Shown here piece by piece: positions 26,457 through 34,790 of a stretch of 64,000 bases of DNA. How positions within the stretch are numbered: position 1 is the stretch's first letter; each line of letters opens with the position of its first letter. The translations under genes and the position numbers were made by a program. Location of the stretch: NCBI GenBank assembly GCA_028871555.1, contig JAGWNA010000001.1, positions 62,001 through 126,000 on the forward strand, in the 5' to 3' direction. The notes below the pieces were generated by a model, which was not told where the DNA came from, searched no databases, and saw only the letters and a list, made by a program, of their open reading frames with translations. This DNA is from Lysobacteraceae bacterium. Its GTDB lineage: Bacteria; Pseudomonadota; Gammaproteobacteria; Xanthomonadales; Rhodanobacteraceae.

Positions 26457-28021
26457 GGCTCGTTCCCCGCAACCTCGGGTCGCCGCTGCGCCTGCAAATC
26501 CGACGCGCCTGCCGCAGGCAGCGACTTCGCAAAAGCGTGCAAGTTCGCCCGTGCCCGATCCGTAGCGCCGTCGGCGACCAGTGACGACAATGCCCACACC
26601 GAAGATCGCGGTACATGCCCACGTAGCACATCCGATGCCTGCAGCAACTTGGTCAGCACTGGCGAACGGGTACAGCGGCGATCGACACAATACCAGTACC
26701 ACACCAGGCGCGGACCGGATGTACCCGCCAGTCGCAGCTCCTCGGCAGTCGTGCTCCGCCCGTTGGCAAGATCAACCTGTTGACTGCCACGGCTCAGAAT
26801 CTTCGAGCGCGCCGGATCGTAGAGGTCGTTTCCGTACGTGATCAGGGTATGGCCACGGCGCGGTTTGCCGGTATAGACGGCGTGATACAACTCGACGACG
26901 TCGCCGTGGGTAGCCGCTCGATAGGATGCTCGTACCTGCCCAGCCGCCCCCTTGAAGGTCGGGCGCCAGCCGTCTTCGGCTGCCTTCGCCCCCCTCCAGC
27001 CCGCGATCGCCGGCGCGGTCAAGTGCATGGTTTCCGACGCTGCCGGTGATGCGAGTCCGGCGGCCAATACCGGACCCGCGACCAACAGCGCGATAGCTGC
27101 CAGCCAGACCACGCTCCGCGCGATGGCGAATGTGTCGTCATGCGCAGGGGAATGCTCATGAACCAGAATGCTGTCCCGGAAAAACCAGCCGGCCAGCAAC
27201 AGCAGTAACAGCACGGTACCGAAGAACTGCCAGCCGAAAATCAGGTGATCCGTGCCGGTGGCGTATTTCAGTCCCCAGGTCTCGCCGATCAGCACGGTGA
27301 AATACACCCGCAAACCGTTCGCGATAACAGGCACCGCTGCCGACAGCGCCACGAAAACCATCCGCTTCCACCAGCGGCGATACATCAGGTAGGCATACAA
27401 GCAGCCGATGGCGGTGCAGGCGATGAAGAATTTCACGCCGCTGCATGCATCTGCCACCATCCATACCGCCGAGGGCGTGATGATCTCGCGACCGTTGAGC
27501 AACACCGGCGTGCCGGTCAGCTCCAGCGCGCGCACGGCAAAATGCGCCGTGATGTCTTGCAACGGACCCACCAGCGCATCGCCCCAGGGAACCGCGAACA
27601 CCACCAGGTAGCCGAGCGGGAACGCCAGAACCCACAGAGCACGCCACCCCCAGCATGCCAGCACCAGCATCGGGAACAGGGCCACGAATGCGAAATGCTG
27701 CGCCAGATTGATATCCAGCAGGTGGCCGGCGTACCAGACAAACACCAGCAAAGCCATCGCTGCCAGGCCCCATACGCTCGGCGCGGGCGGGCTCGCCCGG
27801 AGTCGATGCCGCAGGTTGAATGCCATCCACAGGCTCAACGGAAAGATCAGAAAGGCATACTGATACGTTCCATCGTGATCCCAGACCCACACCAGCGATT
27901 GCACGGTCTGCCAGTAGCAGGCCAGCAACGCGACGACGGCAACGGCGAAGGCGGCCACAGCCAGTACCCAGCCGGGGCGGCGCACGGAAATACCCGTCAT
28001 GGCTGCAAGCGGTCTGTTCAA
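26453..28021 (-). CDS. xrtA: exosortase A fused to an EpsI domain
   Basis: A 522-residue integral membrane cysteine protease/transpeptidase of the exosortase family. About eight helices precede the catalytic block: Cys193 in ADACSGVKFF, Arg238 in ANGLRV and His259 in GTDHLIFGWQFF, the expected Cys/Arg/His set. From about residue 300 a helix and a periplasmic EpsI (DUF3485) domain follow, ending near residue 490; XrtA and EpsI are often fused this way. XrtA recognises PEP-CTERM sorting signals, and EpsI aids polysaccharide production. The start is TTG at 28021, overlapping the upstream stop (TTGA), with GGAGG 7 bases before it; an ATG 7 codons later has no ribosome site. Confidence 0.93.
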   Translation of the reverse strand: MNRPLAAMTGISVRRPGWVLAVAAFAVAVVALLACYWQTVQSLVWVWDHDGTYQYAFLIFPLSLWMAFNLRHRLRASPPAPSVWGLAAMALLVFVWYAGHLLDINLAQHFAFVALFPMLVLACWGWRALWVLAFPLGYLVVFAVPWGDALVGPLQDITAHFAVRALELTGTPVLLNGREIITPSAVWMVADACSGVKFFIACTAIGCLYAYLMYRRWWKRMVFVALSAAVPVIANGLRVYFTVLIGETWGLKYATGTDHLIFGWQFFGTVLLLLLLAGWFFRDSILVHEHSPAHDDTFAIARSVVWLAAIALLVAGPVLAAGLASPAASETMHLTAPAIAGWRGAKAAEDGWRPTFKGAAGQVRASYRAATHGDVVELYHAVYTGKPRRGHTLITYGNDLYDPARSKILSRGSQQVDLANGRSTTAEELRLAGTSGPRLVWYWYCVDRRCTRSPVLTKLLQASDVLRGHVPRSSVWALSSLVADGATDRARANLHAFAKSLPAAGASDLQAQRRPEVAGNEP

Positions 28022-29268
28022 AAGCGCGCCTCCAACCCGTCAACGCACGCGATATTCACAGAGGCCGCAGCGGGCCGGGCATTGCCCAGCACGTTTCCAT
28101 AAACACCGAGATTGCGCACCCAGTCATAGCGGGACAGAACCTTGGCGCGGGCCGCCGGCACACGCACGGCTTGCGGCGCATCCAGCCAACGCAAGGCTTC
28201 CGTCGCCAGGACCTCGGGCGATTCGTCGATGCAGCCTCGGCGACCTTCGAAATCTTCGATACCCTCGTAGGCTTGAGGCGTTGCCAGCAGGACCTTCTCC
28301 ATGGCCAGCGCCTCCAATACCTTGTTCTGAATGCCGCGGGCAATGCGCAACGGTGCCGCCACGACATGTGCATGTGCCAGATATGGCCGCACATCTTCAA
28401 CCCGCCCGGTAACCGTCATGCCCGCGAGCTGGCCCAGCGCGCGGACTGCGGCTGTCGGTCGACTGCCCACGATGTAAAAGCGAGCTTCTTGACGCCGGGC
28501 GAAAATCAGCGGCCAGACTTCGCGTGCGAACCATTGCGCCGCATGCACATTGGCGCGGTAATCCATGGCACCCACGAACACCACCACCCTTTCTCCCGGC
28601 TGGTAGGGACTGGGATAGGTACGTTGCGGATCCCAATACTCGGCATCCACACCATTGGGGATACCGTGCACTTTGCCGGCCGATTCCGGCACTTGATTCC
28701 GAAAAAAAACCGCTTCAGCTTCCGAAACCAGTACGCTGGCGTCAAATTGGGCGGCAATCGTGCGCTCGAACTCTGCCAGCCGCCGCGCTTCCCTCCGGTA
28801 AATCATGCACGTCGCGCCACCATGATTCTGCGCATATTGGCGCCATTTGTCGGAATCTACGTCCACGAAATCCATGACACGGCGCAGTTGGGCGTGCCGC
28901 AAGACAAATGGCGCAACACCGGACGAATAGCACAAGGCCAGATCCAGCTTGTGCTCGGCAAGTAATCGTTCGACCCAACTTTGCATGACGCGGTCGTGGT
29001 AAACCCCGACGGTGAGAGCTTCACCCCGCATCAGTGAGACAAGCGCGCGCCAGCCCGAACGCCAGGGCCCCAAGGGACGGATACAAACCTCGGCGCACAG
29101 GGACTCGACCGGTGCAAGGTACTGCCAGTCGGCCGGATCGTCCACGAATGTGCCCAGATACACGTGATAACGTTCGGCGAGCCACCGCAATACATGGTAC
29201 GAGCGAATCTTGTCGCCCTTGCTGGGTGGCCACGGCATCCGGTGGCAAAGAAACAATACCGATCGCAC
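28018..29268 (-). CDS. XrtA-associated glycosyltransferase (TIGR03087 type)
   Basis: A 416-residue GT4 enzyme. VLFLCHRMPWPPSKGDKIRS is the signature N-terminus of this exosortase-linked family. The middle contains the conserved YDASVLVSEAEA-like segment (here FDASVLVSEAEAVFF) and VVVFVGAMDYRANVHAAQWF, and the donor site includes FYIVGSRPTAAVRAL and GIQNKVLEALAMEK. It is cytosolic. It ends inside the exosortase start and begins three bases after the FemAB stop. Confidence 0.9.
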   Translation of the reverse strand: MRSVLFLCHRMPWPPSKGDKIRSYHVLRWLAERYHVYLGTFVDDPADWQYLAPVESLCAEVCIRPLGPWRSGWRALVSLMRGEALTVGVYHDRVMQSWVERLLAEHKLDLALCYSSGVAPFVLRHAQLRRVMDFVDVDSDKWRQYAQNHGGATCMIYRREARRLAEFERTIAAQFDASVLVSEAEAVFFRNQVPESAGKVHGIPNGVDAEYWDPQRTYPSPYQPGERVVVFVGAMDYRANVHAAQWFAREVWPLIFARRQEARFYIVGSRPTAAVRALGQLAGMTVTGRVEDVRPYLAHAHVVAAPLRIARGIQNKVLEALAMEKVLLATPQAYEGIEDFEGRRGCIDESPEVLATEALRWLDAPQAVRVPAARAKVLSRYDWVRNLGVYGNVLGNARPAAASVNIACVDGLEARF

Positions 29269-29271
29269 GAG

Positions 29272-30333
29272 CTAACCCAGATCCCGCGCGAGCCATGGGC
29301 CCAGCGCACAACTCACCGGCAGCGGCAACTGCTTCCAGGCCCTGATGAACAGGTCGTATTTTCTATTGTCAGGGCTGATATTGGGGATCCCCTTGGCACG
29401 TACCAGGTAATAGGCATAGGGCAGCGGCTGCGGCTCGAAACCCCAGTGCTTCTTGAAGTGATAGGAACCGCTGTCCTGTTTGCTGCGGCCGTAATCGAAC
29501 AGGCGTGCGCCACGCTCCACCGCACGTTGCATGACCGCCCAGTACATGAAATCGTTGGCCTTGAGATCACGGCCACGCACCACGCTGCCACCGTAATAGG
29601 GATGCACTTCGTCGCGGAAGTAGAAGCTCATGACCGCGGATACCGGCTGCCCTTTGTGAGTGACCACGGTAACCTCGCAATCCTCGCCAAACGTCTGCTG
29701 TAGTCTCGTGTAATAGTTGCGGGACAACACGGGCGTACCCAGATTGCGCACGCTCTCGGCGTACACCCGGTAAAACTCGGCAATGCCGCCGTCATGGTGC
29801 GCCTGCAGGCCGGCGCTGATGCCCTTGCGGACCATGGCGCGCTGCTTGCGCGGGATCGCCTTCAGATTTTCGTCATGGTCCGGATGGATCTCTTTGCGGA
29901 AACTGACGTACAGGTCCTTGACTGGCCAAGCGGGGGAACGCAGCTCGCGGTTGCGCAGTTCGAGATAGTCGACTCGCAGTTGGTCGGCGAGGGCGGTGGC
30001 GGCCTGTACCAACCGTGCCTCGCTGTCCGCGTCGCAGGCCACCACGCCGCCATAAACGCAAAATGGCGTCGAAATCAGCGCGTGGCCGAACAGATGACTG
30101 CGTATCTCGGCGAGTGGCAGCACGCCAGTAATGACCCCATGCCGTTCCGCATACAAATAGTGGCAGCGGTGGCCGAGCACCTGCTCCAGGATGCCGCACC
30201 AGGCGGTGCGGTGGAAAAACGTGGCCTGCGGCGCATCTTTGACAAACGCGTCCCAGCGTCCTTCGTCACCACTTCCCATACGCTTTATGACGCAATGGTT
30301 GGCAAAACGACTGTCGTCCAGACGGTCGGACAT
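29272..30333 (-). CDS. FemAB-like protein of the XrtA locus (TIGR03019)
   Basis: A 353-residue protein of the FemAB/GNAT superfamily. Two GNAT-like halves are visible: the first includes AYLEL-type sequence (DYLELRNRELRSP) and IPRKQRAMVRKG; the second has SRNYYTRLQQTFGEDCEVTV, MYWAVMQRAVERGARLFDYG and HFKKHWGFEPQPL. FemAB enzymes use aminoacyl-tRNA to add amino acids to cell-wall precursors; the exosortase-linked branch is thought to decorate the polysaccharide, but its donor is unproven. The ATG at 30333 is preceded by GAGAGGG; the longer frame upstream overlaps the deacetylase and is rejected. Confidence 0.88.
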   Translation of the reverse strand: MSDRLDDSRFANHCVIKRMGSGDEGRWDAFVKDAPQATFFHRTAWCGILEQVLGHRCHYLYAERHGVITGVLPLAEIRSHLFGHALISTPFCVYGGVVACDADSEARLVQAATALADQLRVDYLELRNRELRSPAWPVKDLYVSFRKEIHPDHDENLKAIPRKQRAMVRKGISAGLQAHHDGGIAEFYRVYAESVRNLGTPVLSRNYYTRLQQTFGEDCEVTVVTHKGQPVSAVMSFYFRDEVHPYYGGSVVRGRDLKANDFMYWAVMQRAVERGARLFDYGRSKQDSGSYHFKKHWGFEPQPLPYAYYLVRAKGIPNISPDNRKYDLFIRAWKQLPLPVSCALGPWLARDLG

Positions 30334-30346
30334 ATTGCACCCTCTC

Positions 30347-31258
30347 TCAATGCGCACTGGGTTCGGCGGCCCGAAGCGCCACCACGGGGTAGTCGGCATG
30401 GGCGGGAGCGAGAAATACCCGATCCATGCGGTCGAAGCGGAAATCGCGCATGAGTCGCTCAAGCCGGGGTACCGTGCGCGTCAGATTCAGGTAGTGACGC
30501 ACCCGGTTCTTGAGCGCCACGCCGGGTACCCGTGGCTGTTGCGGATCCACTTCCCATGGATGGAAATAGAACACGCCCGGGCAGCGCTCATCCAGGTTGA
30601 CGTGTCGCAGGCCACGCCTGAACAGCGTGTATGGCAGCAAACGGAAATAACCGCCGCCGCCGCATGGCCAGTTGCGTCCCCCTAGTCGCACCGTCGTCAC
30701 CGGGATTTCGAGTAACCCGGAACGGTCGGCAAAAAACGGAAACCGCGGCGCTCCCGGCATGCCGTAAAGATCATGATGGATCGGTACGATGCTGGAACTG
30801 TAGCGATACCCCGCTTCGAGCAGCTCCTCATGGGCCCACAGCGTGGCAGGCCCGATGGAATAACTGGGCGCACGGTAGCCGTAAACCGCGTTACCCGTAA
30901 GGCCCTCCAGCAGACGTTTCGTGCGGGTAATCCCGTCACGGAACTCGGAGCGACTGAGATTGGCCAAGCGCTCGTGTCCGAACCCGTGGCTCGCGATTTC
31001 ATGGCCGGCGGCGCTGATGTCACGCACCAGCGCGGGGAAGCGTTCGGCCACCCAGCCGAGCACGAAGAAGGTGGCACGCACACCATGACGCTCGAAAAGC
31101 TCCAGCACGCGCCGGGTATTGCCTTCGACGCGGATGGGCCAGTGCGACCAGTCCTCGCGACGGATGCACTTTTCAAAGGCCGCAACCTGGAAATAGTCCT
31201 CCACATCCACCGTCATGACATTGGTGATGGGTTCGTGTTGCGGCGATGCCGTATTCAT
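30347..31258 (-). CDS. polysaccharide deacetylase, DUF3473 subfamily (TIGR03006)
   Basis: A 303-residue NodB-fold deacetylase of the exosortase-locus subfamily. The catalytic-base/metal motif is MTVDVEDYFQV (Asp18, Asp21), and the His-x3-His metal site is SHGFGH (His91, His95). YGYRAPSYSIGPATLWAH and FYFHPWEVDPQQPR are the later motifs; the tail is the DUF3473 extension. It has no signal peptide, so it would act on cytosolic or lipid-linked intermediates, removing N-acetyl groups. It is followed 13 bases on by the FemAB gene, which could then acylate the freed amine. Confidence 0.93.
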   Translation of the reverse strand: MNTASPQHEPITNVMTVDVEDYFQVAAFEKCIRREDWSHWPIRVEGNTRRVLELFERHGVRATFFVLGWVAERFPALVRDISAAGHEIASHGFGHERLANLSRSEFRDGITRTKRLLEGLTGNAVYGYRAPSYSIGPATLWAHEELLEAGYRYSSSIVPIHHDLYGMPGAPRFPFFADRSGLLEIPVTTVRLGGRNWPCGGGGYFRLLPYTLFRRGLRHVNLDERCPGVFYFHPWEVDPQQPRVPGVALKNRVRHYLNLTRTVPRLERLMRDFRFDRMDRVFLAPAHADYPVVALRAAEPSAH

Positions 31259-31264
31259 TTACGC

Positions 31265-32323
31265 TCACTCTCGGAACGAACGCGGACACCGCACGTCGGC
31301 GATAGCCGCGTCATCAGTGGCGGATGCCGGCGACAGTCCGGTCCGCAGCATTCTCTTGAGCCGGACCTCTTCGCGCATCAAGCGCAACAGGATGTTGTTG
31401 CTCTTGAGTTCCAGCGCGGCGAGTTTGGTTTCACGCTCGGCGGGCGTCGTGGTCCGTGCGAGGTCGTGGTTTTGGGGTACGGCGGGCGCTTCCAGCGTCG
31501 GCGGCACACCGGCCATCTCCTCGTGCATTTCGTCGAGCACCGTGGCGAGCTCGGCCAGATCCAGGCTATGCAGCTCTTCCAGATAGCCGTGCAACAGCAG
31601 CCGGTCCATGATGAGGTTGATCTTGCGAGGTATGCCGCGACTGTCTCGGTAGACCTCGTCAAAAATTTCTGGTGCCAGTTCCGGATCGTTGTTCCAGCCG
31701 ACAGCACGCAGGCGATGGAGGATATACGCCTGGCTCTCCTCCTCGCCCATGGGTTCGATTCGGTGTGAGGCAATGATGCGCTGGCGCAACTGCTCCATGT
31801 GGTTGCTTACGATGATTCGCCTCAGCTCAGCCTGGCCGACAAGAAATATTTGCATGAGGGCATGGCCCTTCAGCTCCAAATTCGACAGGATGCGGAGCAT
31901 CTCGAGCGCGGCTGGAGTAAGCGTTTGCGCCTCGTCCACCACCAGCAGTGCATGCGTGTCACCGGCATGAAGTGATATCAGGTACTGCTTCACATCCTGC
32001 AACAGTGCCTCCTTGCTGCGGCGCTCATATGGCAGGCCAAACGCCGAAGCCACGGCGGGCAATATATCCTCGCCATCAAGATTGGCCGAAGCGAGACTGG
32101 CAACCACGATGTTGCGAGGCGCGAGTTCTTCGAACAGCTTCTGGATAAGCAGCGTCTTGCCGGTACCGACCGCGCCGGTGATCATCACGAAGCCTTCGCC
32201 CTGCTCGAAACCGTAGAGCAGGTAGGCCATGGCACGCTTGTGACCCTTGCTGGGAAACAGCATTCCCGGGTCAGGGGTCAACTGGAAAGGCTTGCCGCGC
32301 AGCTTGTAAAACGTCTGATACAT
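31265..32323 (-). CDS. XrtA-associated AAA ATPase, ExeA-like (TIGR03015)
   Basis: A 352-residue ATPase starting MYQTFYKLRGKPFQLTPDPG, the shared N-terminus of ExeA-like and exosortase-locus ATPases. Walker A is GAVGTGKT at 50-57 and Walker B is LLVVDEAQ with Asp130/Glu131. A C-terminal arginine-rich region (LKSNNILLRLMREEVRLKRM) may be a coiled coil. It is cytosolic and probably couples ATP to assembly of the export machinery. It sits six bases from the deacetylase gene. Confidence 0.92.
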   Translation of the reverse strand: MYQTFYKLRGKPFQLTPDPGMLFPSKGHKRAMAYLLYGFEQGEGFVMITGAVGTGKTLLIQKLFEELAPRNIVVASLASANLDGEDILPAVASAFGLPYERRSKEALLQDVKQYLISLHAGDTHALLVVDEAQTLTPAALEMLRILSNLELKGHALMQIFLVGQAELRRIIVSNHMEQLRQRIIASHRIEPMGEEESQAYILHRLRAVGWNNDPELAPEIFDEVYRDSRGIPRKINLIMDRLLLHGYLEELHSLDLAELATVLDEMHEEMAGVPPTLEAPAVPQNHDLARTTTPAERETKLAALELKSNNILLRLMREEVRLKRMLRTGLSPASATDDAAIADVRCPRSFRE

Positions 32324-32330
32324 ATCGTTC

Positions 32331-33905
32331 TCAGAACAGATGGGTCCACTGCAGGAAAATCACGTTCACGTGGTACCCGTGGGCACCCGGCGATCCGGAA
32401 GACACATCGCTGGAGTCATGGCGCAGCTGCACGCTGCCGAAATTTTTTGGGTTGATTTGATGCACGATCGCCAGTTGCTCGTAATGCATGTGGCTGATCT
32501 GCCCGCCCCGAAACTGGTAACGTTGCCAGCGAAAACTGGGCGTGAGCGTGGTGAATGCTCCCACGTTGAACAACCAGGAAACATCGGCGTTCGCCACCCG
32601 CTCATCGCTGTTGTTCTGCGCGAAATAGCTGCGCAACTCGTTATACACCCTTACGCTGAGCGTGCTCTTTGGCATCGTATAGACCGCCGAGGCCGACATG
32701 CGCTTGCTCAGATACGGCTGGCGCTCGGTCAGCGAGGGGATCGCCGACTGGATGTTGACCGGAGGAGTCACCACCGTTCCCGAACTCAGGCCTAGCAACT
32801 GCTGGTTGTAATTGGTCGGTTGCTCCACATAGCTGAGGTCGGTCGTCAGCAGTGCCGCCTGGTGCGTCCAGGAAAGCTGAAAACTGCGCCCGAAGAACCG
32901 ATGTCCGGCCATCAACCTGAATCTATTCCGGGTGATTGACCATTCAAACCCTGCGTCCCAGAACGGAGCCTCCAGTTGCCGCACCGTGCCGTCCGGCAGG
33001 AACTTGTTTTCCTTGCCCGCATCGGCCAGCAACCGGAGATTGTTGACCTGTAACGAAGCTCCCAGTTTGGCCACAGCGAACTGCACGCTCTGCCCGAAGT
33101 CCGGATTCAGCCGCTGCTCGGAATACTCCAGGTTCCAACCCCAAGTTTGATACTTGGGGCTCACCAAACTGAACTGCACCGCATTGCTGGTGACATCGGG
33201 AATGCCGCTCAGCTGGGTATGGTTCTCCGTCGGGATACCGCGGTGGTTATATACCACCCGCCCACGGGTGTAGCGCAGGGTCATGCTGCCGACATTGCCG
33301 AGATCCTGCAGCCAGTAGGGGCTGAGCATGCCGACAGCCACATTGGCGCGGTTATTGTCCAGGAAAAACGTGCCCGACCCGGTCGGTAATTTTTGGTTGA
33401 CGACCTCGCGTCCATACAACGCGCTGCCGTCGAGAAAGAAATGTTGTGGAAGGATGACGAGCGTACCGTGAGCGTCGAGGTTTTGAGCCAACTGGTTATG
33501 GCGCGATTGGTTCCCGTACAGATATCCGGTGAGCGTGTAATCGAACAGTCCGGAAAACCGCGGACCACGGTAGGCCGACTTGATAAACGGCTGGATTTCA
33601 CTGATCCAGCTTGTTTGTTTCGGCTTGCCTTGAGCCGCCAGTGTCAGATTATCGACATACAGCTCACCGAGCGTGACACCCGCGACCACACCAGGAGAGT
33701 CAATGTCCGGCTGCGGAATGACACCCAACGGGACGTTCTCGCTGCCCCCTGCCGGTCCGCCGGGGGAGGAGTTCAGTGCGGGCGGCATCTCAGGATTCTG
33801 GCTCTGGGCTTCAACCCCGGTCACCCAACTGCCGAAGACCATCGATGACAACACAACCGACGCCGACAGCGTGCATCGACGTTTGCCTTTCATGGCGCCT
33901 GGCAT
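32331..33905 (-). CDS. XrtA-associated outer-membrane beta-barrel (TIGR03016)
   Basis: A 524-residue exported protein. A signal peptide (KGKRR n-region, LSASVVLSSMVFGSWV core, VEAQ cleavage region) is followed by alternating polar/hydrophobic strands, and the last residues FLQWTHLF end in Phe, the outer-membrane insertion signal. Family members occur only with exosortase A loci and probably form the outer-membrane exit or a support barrel for the polysaccharide. A start four codons downstream (33893) with AGG nearby is equally possible. It lies between the kinase and the ATPase genes. Confidence 0.85.
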   Translation of the reverse strand: MPGAMKGKRRCTLSASVVLSSMVFGSWVTGVEAQSQNPEMPPALNSSPGGPAGGSENVPLGVIPQPDIDSPGVVAGVTLGELYVDNLTLAAQGKPKQTSWISEIQPFIKSAYRGPRFSGLFDYTLTGYLYGNQSRHNQLAQNLDAHGTLVILPQHFFLDGSALYGREVVNQKLPTGSGTFFLDNNRANVAVGMLSPYWLQDLGNVGSMTLRYTRGRVVYNHRGIPTENHTQLSGIPDVTSNAVQFSLVSPKYQTWGWNLEYSEQRLNPDFGQSVQFAVAKLGASLQVNNLRLLADAGKENKFLPDGTVRQLEAPFWDAGFEWSITRNRFRLMAGHRFFGRSFQLSWTHQAALLTTDLSYVEQPTNYNQQLLGLSSGTVVTPPVNIQSAIPSLTERQPYLSKRMSASAVYTMPKSTLSVRVYNELRSYFAQNNSDERVANADVSWLFNVGAFTTLTPSFRWQRYQFRGGQISHMHYEQLAIVHQINPKNFGSVQLRHDSSDVSSGSPGAHGYHVNVIFLQWTHLF

Positions 33906-33908
33906 GCT

Positions 33909-34790
33909 CTAGCCATAATAGTAGCTGTCATAGTGGTTCTCGCTCGCCGGCAGGCAGCTCATGTTGAGCATGAGGCCAACATATTGCGGTCCATTCAAAC
34001 TTTGCAGTGCCGAATTGACTACTTGCTGACGTGTGCGATCTGCGGCCACCACCATGACAACCTGGCCCATATGAGAAACCAGCACTTGCGATTCCGAGGT
34101 CGCCAGCAACGGCGAAGAGTCAAACACCACCAGACGTCGCAGGTTCGGACCGCCGAATTCTTCGAGTACGTGTTCCATGCGGAGGCTGCCGAACAACTCG
34201 GCGGTAAGCGATTGACGCATTCCTACCGGCACCACCATCAGATTCGGCACATCGGTTCGCACAATGACCTCGGTGGGCTGGCGCTGCTCGTCCGCCAGCA
34301 CATCCATCAGGCCGGGCCGCCCCTCAAGACCCAAAACGCGGGTGATGTCGGATTTCGGTATATCCCCATCCACCAGCAATACCTCGAAATCCCGCTCGCG
34401 CGCCAGGCTCAGGGCAAGATTCACCGCGGTGAAGCTCTTGCCTTCGCCCGGCAACGCGCTGGTTACCACAATGCGTTTTGCGTGAGCCAATACTCTGCCG
34501 CCTTTTCCGATCGCATTGTCCATCAACGGCCGCTTGATGCGACGCAGCTCTTCCGTGAGCCGACCGTTCGTCTCGTCATCGGCGGAAAGCAAACCCATGC
34601 GCTTGAGCGCCATATGATCCACATGCCAAGACGGCACGGTTTCCGTGGTTTGATCCACCACCCGCGCACTGTCCCGCAAACGCTCGATCGTCGGTGCCGG
34701 ATGCGGTGATCCAGCCTCGATGCGTGGCGATACCGGCGGCTCAAGCTGCAGGGTCTTGAGTTTTTCGACCGCTTTCTCAACGATGCTCAT
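33909..34790 (-). CDS. XrtA-associated tyrosine autokinase (TIGR03018)
   Basis: A 293-residue cytosolic BY-kinase. Walker A is SALPGEGKSF at 111-120 and Walker A' is LLVDGD at 138-143; FDSSPLLATSES contains the Walker B Asp. The C-terminus is a tyrosine cluster (YDSYYYG, 287-293), the autophosphorylation site of Wzc/CapB-type kinases. Its start overlaps the stop of the chain-length gene (ATGA), fitting the split transmembrane activator/kinase arrangement. It controls polymer length and export through cycles of phosphorylation. Confidence 0.92.
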   Translation of the reverse strand: MSIVEKAVEKLKTLQLEPPVSPRIEAGSPHPAPTIERLRDSARVVDQTTETVPSWHVDHMALKRMGLLSADDETNGRLTEELRRIKRPLMDNAIGKGGRVLAHAKRIVVTSALPGEGKSFTAVNLALSLARERDFEVLLVDGDIPKSDITRVLGLEGRPGLMDVLADEQRQPTEVIVRTDVPNLMVVPVGMRQSLTAELFGSLRMEHVLEEFGGPNLRRLVVFDSSPLLATSESQVLVSHMGQVVMVVAADRTRQQVVNSALQSLNGPQYVGLMLNMSCLPASENHYDSYYYG

